Positions 62,201 through 64,000 of a stretch of DNA of 64,000 bases are shown here, piece by piece. The notes beneath the pieces are model-generated. The model was not told where the DNA came from and searched no databases. It saw only the letters and a program-made list of their open reading frames with translations. The translations under genes were made by a program, and so were the position numbers. The number at the start of each line of letters is the position of its first letter. Position 1 is the first letter of the stretch. The stretch is from Hymenobacter swuensis DY53 (GTDB lineage: Bacteria > Bacteroidota > Bacteroidia > Cytophagales > Hymenobacteraceae), in assembly GCF_000576555.1 (NCBI RefSeq), contig NZ_CP007145.1, positions 2,914,001 through 2,978,000 on the forward strand. Reading direction: 5' to 3'.

Positions 62201-62513
62201 GCTTTTCCTCGAAGCGCAGCGGCTGGTTGCGCAGCAGCTGCCGCAGAATATCCCCGACCCGCGCGCCCCGCAGCTCGGTGGCGCTTACCTGGGTGGTTTG
62301 CAGGTCGCGGGCCTCGTACACGATGCTCACGCCGGCCTGCCGCTGCAGTTGCTGCAGCGCACTGGTGAGCGGGCCGGCCGGTACGGCGAAATAGGCTACT
62401 TCGCGGGTACTGTTCTGGGCCTGCGCCCCGAAGGCGCTGCCCAGGCTCAGCAGCAGCAGCGCGCCGGTCAGCCGCGGCGTACGGGCAGCTAAAAAGGAGT
62501 TGAGGTGTAGCAT
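59229..62513 (-). CDS. SusC/RagA-family TonB-dependent transporter with STN domain
   Basis: A 1094-residue outer-membrane transporter. After the signal peptide (ending FGAQAQ) an STN domain (about 38-105, FAVPAGPLTSALQQLQRQAG) offers a site for FecR-type signalling. A carboxypeptidase-D-like domain follows (about 128-210, GRVTEAGGAALPGVTVLVKG), then a TonB box region DVVVIGYGSVKKGEVTSAI, the plug with VAGLNITRSGDPNATASVVL and PFYVIDGVP, and a 22-strand barrel ending FYPKTRSYVLGVNLDF. It imports a ligand captured by SusD using TonB energy. The STN domain together with the adjacent FecR gene indicates trans-envelope regulation. Confidence 0.95.
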   Translation of the reverse strand: MLHLNSFLAARTPRLTGALLLLSLGSAFGAQAQNSTREVAYFAVPAGPLTSALQQLQRQAGVSIVYEARDLQTTQVSATELRGARVGDILRQLLRNQPLRFEEKQGVIILQPTNPAAPAAPGKRAPQSRQVKGRVTEAGGAALPGVTVLVKGTTVGAVTNGAGEYTLDLPEGAETLVFSFVGYLAREVAVGEQATIDVALVQDAKLLNDVVVIGYGSVKKGEVTSAITSVDPREFNRGVVATPDQILQGKVAGLNITRSGDPNATASVVLRGASSLRTGQAQEPFYVIDGVPAASINLVAPDEIVSIEVLKDASATAIYGARAANGVILITTRRQKPSAAVSYSGYVGLEQVSNTLDMLSGDELRGYLEANSKSLSPADNDAGTNTDWQKEVMRTGLSHNHTVSYGGGSEKSAFNASVNYFKREGVMNTSDSERLIGKINLDQKTLQDKLQLRFTLTNSLLTQHLISELVYKNMFTHLPTTNIRNADGTYKENLTRTQYYNPVALLAQNHEERKINTLLGNASAQLTLLKNLTNTLSLSMQNEAVKGGSYQGRESPVPNAANVTGLAAKGLARRYSVENSRKILENYLTYSPLSTAAHNLKVLVGYSWQEDKNGDGFQTDTRGFVSDQLGYNNLALGNPGGVAPNYDAAIAGYSLGISTLRLISLYSRVNYGLNDRYFLQVSVRRDGSSAFGRNNRWGTFPAASLAWNLAGENFLSGFRKLNELKLRVGYGITGNSLGFDPLIATQRYSSVGTFYYNGAFIKAIGPTQNPNPDLKWETTAMLNVGLDFGLWQNRLGGTVEYYDKRTSDLIWNYPVSTTQYFVNTLYANVGEISNKGLELTLSAQPVQTSSFQWSLTGTLAHNVNKVEKLANEQFRLDQVYTAYPGGSGQSGISTQVVKTGYPVGQFFLPEYAGRDENGLSLFYKADGTTTGSPTLNDYRYQGNAQPRLLYGLSNTVSWKNLDLNFFLRGVQGNKILNATLANLNIPAQSTANNLPAFSLTEPYADNRANYYSNRYLENGSYLRLDNVTLGYNLPLKSEYVKRARVYLTSQNLLTLTNYRGIDPEMSLGGLTPGLDNNNFYPKTRSYVLGVNLDF

Positions 62514-62611
62514 AGGAAAGAGTAAAAAACGGGCAAGGCGTGGCCCGGCCGGCCGGAAACCGGCCGATGTGAGAGGAGCAGAAGCAGAAGTGCAGGCAGG
62601 CGCGGCGCGCC

Positions 62612-63550
62612 TTATTCTACCCGGTACAGGGTAGCGGTGCGCCGGGAAATGCGCAGGTGGTGGCGGCTAAGCAGGGTGTTGAGCACGTCGGTAATCTGGT
62701 CGGCGGAAAGGGCCGGGTCGAGGGAGCCGCTCAGAGCTACGGCCGGGGCATCGGGGCGCAGCTCGAAGCGTACGGGGTAGTAGTTTTCGAGGGTCAGCAG
62801 GATTTCGGGTAAGGAAGCCTGCTCAAACGTCAGCAGCTGGTTGGTTGTCAGATCGGCGGTGTACTCGTGTTGGGTGAGCGTGAGCTGTCGGCGGGCCGGG
62901 TTGAACACCAGCTTGTCCTGGGGGTGCAGCACGGCCAGCTCCCGCTGCGGCCCGGCCACCTGCACCCGGCCGGTACGCACCAGCACGGTGGTAGTAGGCA
63001 GCTGCGGGTAAGCCTTCACCAGGAAGGAAGTACCCAGCACCCGGACTGCCACCGCCCCCGTGCGCACCACGAATGGGTGGGCCGGGTCCTTGGTGACGGC
63101 AAAGAAGGCCTCGCCCCGCAGGCGCACCTCCCGGTCCTGGCCCGCGGCCTGCCACGTCAGTGACGAGTTAGGCCGCAGCCACACCCGGCTGTGGTCGGGC
63201 AGTACCAGCTGGCGCTGCTCCCCGATGCCGGTGGTGTAGTGCAGTGCCGGCGCGGGCCGCTGCCCCCACCACACCATCGCCGCCACCAGCAGCGGTACCA
63301 GCACCGCCGCCACCCGCAGCACCGGCCACAGCCGCCGTATCCGCCCCAGGGGCTGGGTACGGGTCCGGATGGTGCGCCGCAGCCGCTGCTCCCGTTGCGT
63401 CGCCTGTTCCTCGTTCAGGAGTTCGGCATCGTCGGGGGTAGCTGCCACCAGCGCATCCAGCCACTGCTCCCGCTGCCAGCGCCGACGGGTACGGCTTCGC
63501 AGGGAATACAGCAGACGGGCGGGCAAAGGGCGGGGCGGGCGTGGCTTCAT
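62612..63550 (-). CDS. FecR-family anti-sigma factor
   Basis: A 312-residue inner-membrane regulator. From the ATG at 63550 there is a basic cytosolic N-terminal part (about 1-75), a single span (LRVAAVLVPLLVAAMVWWG), the periplasmic FecR domain (GEQRQLVLPDHSRVWLRPNS, VRLRGEAFFAVTKDPAHPFV) and a C-terminal DUF4974/STN-like part ending ISRRTATLYRVE. Such proteins hold an ECF sigma factor and release it when the STN domain of SusC signals. No sigma factor gene adjoins it; the preceding gene is a phosphatase. The sigma gene may lie beyond the window. The in-frame sequence up to 63604 is not needed. Confidence 0.92.
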   Translation of the reverse strand: MKPRPPRPLPARLLYSLRSRTRRRWQREQWLDALVAATPDDAELLNEEQATQREQRLRRTIRTRTQPLGRIRRLWPVLRVAAVLVPLLVAAMVWWGQRPAPALHYTTGIGEQRQLVLPDHSRVWLRPNSSLTWQAAGQDREVRLRGEAFFAVTKDPAHPFVVRTGAVAVRVLGTSFLVKAYPQLPTTTVLVRTGRVQVAGPQRELAVLHPQDKLVFNPARRQLTLTQHEYTADLTTNQLLTFEQASLPEILLTLENYYPVRFELRPDAPAVALSGSLDPALSADQITDVLNTLLSRHHLRISRRTATLYRVE

Positions 63551-63628
63551 AACCAAGTTGCACAAGCTGAGCAGAGTAACTATCCGGACAGCCTGATATA
63601 ACAAAAGCGTAATACTGACTGACCGGAA

Positions 63629-64000
63629 TTACTTACGGCGTTTCGGGGTGGTGGCCGGACTGAGCACCTCCCCGATAGGCTGCCCGGTGCAGGCGCTGGG
63701 CAGCTTACTGTCCACCAGCATAGCTGCCGTGGGAGCTATATCGGTGATGCTGTGATACGCGTAGCTGACGCCGGGTGAGATGCCGGCCCCGAACCAGAGC
63801 AGCGGTACGTGGCTGTCGTAGAGGTAGCCCGAGCCGTGGGTGGCCCCCACGCCCAGCTCCCAGGTCCAGCCCGGCTGCAGCTCGAAGCGCACGTCGCCGA
63901 AACGTGGGTAGTAGAGGCCGTTCTGCAGCTTGGTTTCCAGGAAAGCGCCCGTGCCGCTGGTCAGCAGCTGGGCCGTGGTGTTCACCTGGGCAATGCCGGG
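63629..64000 (-). CDS. Alkaline phosphatase/phosphodiesterase superfamily protein, 5' end missing
   Basis: The frame is open to the window end, so only the C-terminal ~123 residues are present; an internal GTG at 63985 is not the true start. The visible part, GATHGSGYLYDSHVPLLWFG followed by AGISPGVSYAYHSITDIAPTAAML, carries the C-terminal metal-binding His of type I phosphodiesterase/PafA-like phosphatases and the xDIAPT motif. The catalytic Thr/Ser is outside the window. It ends TTPKRRK and lies 78 bp before fecR on the same strand. It may supply phosphate or process a phosphorylated substrate for the SusCD system. Confidence 0.85.
   Translation of the reverse strand, partial: PGIAQVNTTAQLLTSGTGAFLETKLQNGLYYPRFGDVRFELQPGWTWELGVGATHGSGYLYDSHVPLLWFGAGISPGVSYAYHSITDIAPTAAMLVDSKLPSACTGQPIGEVLSPATTPKRRK

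Noticed and set aside
60720..62492. A 590-codon plus-strand reading frame opposite the susC gene
   Set aside because: It is an antisense shadow of a GC-rich coding sequence; the minus-strand product has all SusC domains, while this one is Gly/His/Arg/Val-rich with no fold pattern.

Overview
The window looks like chromosomal DNA of a GC-rich Bacteroidota, most likely Hymenobacter or a close relative in the Cytophagales. The indicators are type IX secretion C-terminal sorting domains, a SusC/SusD pair with a FecR anti-sigma factor, DUF4290, DUF4846 and DUF3109 proteins, TAnnTTTG -7 promoter elements, no obvious Shine-Dalgarno sites, and many small inverted repeats between genes. This placement is inferred from gene content; no 16S rRNA gene is present. 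No transposase, integrase, CRISPR array or rRNA gene was seen.

Layout. 1-860: 3' end of a secreted alpha-amylase with a starch-binding domain, closed by a perfect 54-bp palindrome. 860-4770: an AT-richer segment with a 1.4-kb gene-free stretch and a T9SS-exported M4 metalloprotease. 4875-15279: housekeeping and conserved genes (DUF3109, a glycosyltransferase, PcrA helicase, DUF4290, MurA, a DUF4349 lipoprotein, a GAF protein, a small holin-like membrane protein, an arginase-family enzyme). 15432-24299: a compact chemosensory operon on the minus strand, running receptor, CheW, CheY, CheB, CheA, CheC. Its receptor is a 1454-residue soluble protein built from ten 92-residue HAMP units. 24631-39400: topA, a DUF4846 lipoprotein, a sirtuin, small membrane proteins, a phosphoesterase/outer-membrane-barrel fusion, a convergent ppx/ppk1 pair and gyrB. 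39559-46793: a T9SS-sorted Ycf48-like protein, three tRNA genes (Ser, Pro, Arg), a BatB/BatC-like pair, a thiolase and a 16-repeat YwqK-type protein.

46841-56245 is a self-contained envelope export locus on the minus strand: periplasmic adaptor and TolC, then an ABC ATPase with two FtsX-type permeases, then an NtrC-family sigma-54 activator and its histidine kinase. Both transport transcripts are preceded by a sigma-54-like -24/-12 element. At the same offset upstream of each (66 nt) lies a shared 25-bp dyad. This suggests that the activator encoded in the locus drives both promoters through a matched enhancer.

56428-64000 is a polysaccharide- or nutrient-uptake type locus on the minus strand: an AlkP-superfamily phosphatase (5' end outside the window), FecR, SusC with an STN domain, SusD and a lipoprotein of unknown function.

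The best candidates for something new are the poly-HAMP chemosensory operon (with a CheB whose receiver has lost its phosphorylation residues and no CheR in view), the paired sigma-54 promoter/enhancer layout, and several families of intergenic inverted repeats, one of which seems to have landed inside the signal-peptide region of the tolC-like gene.
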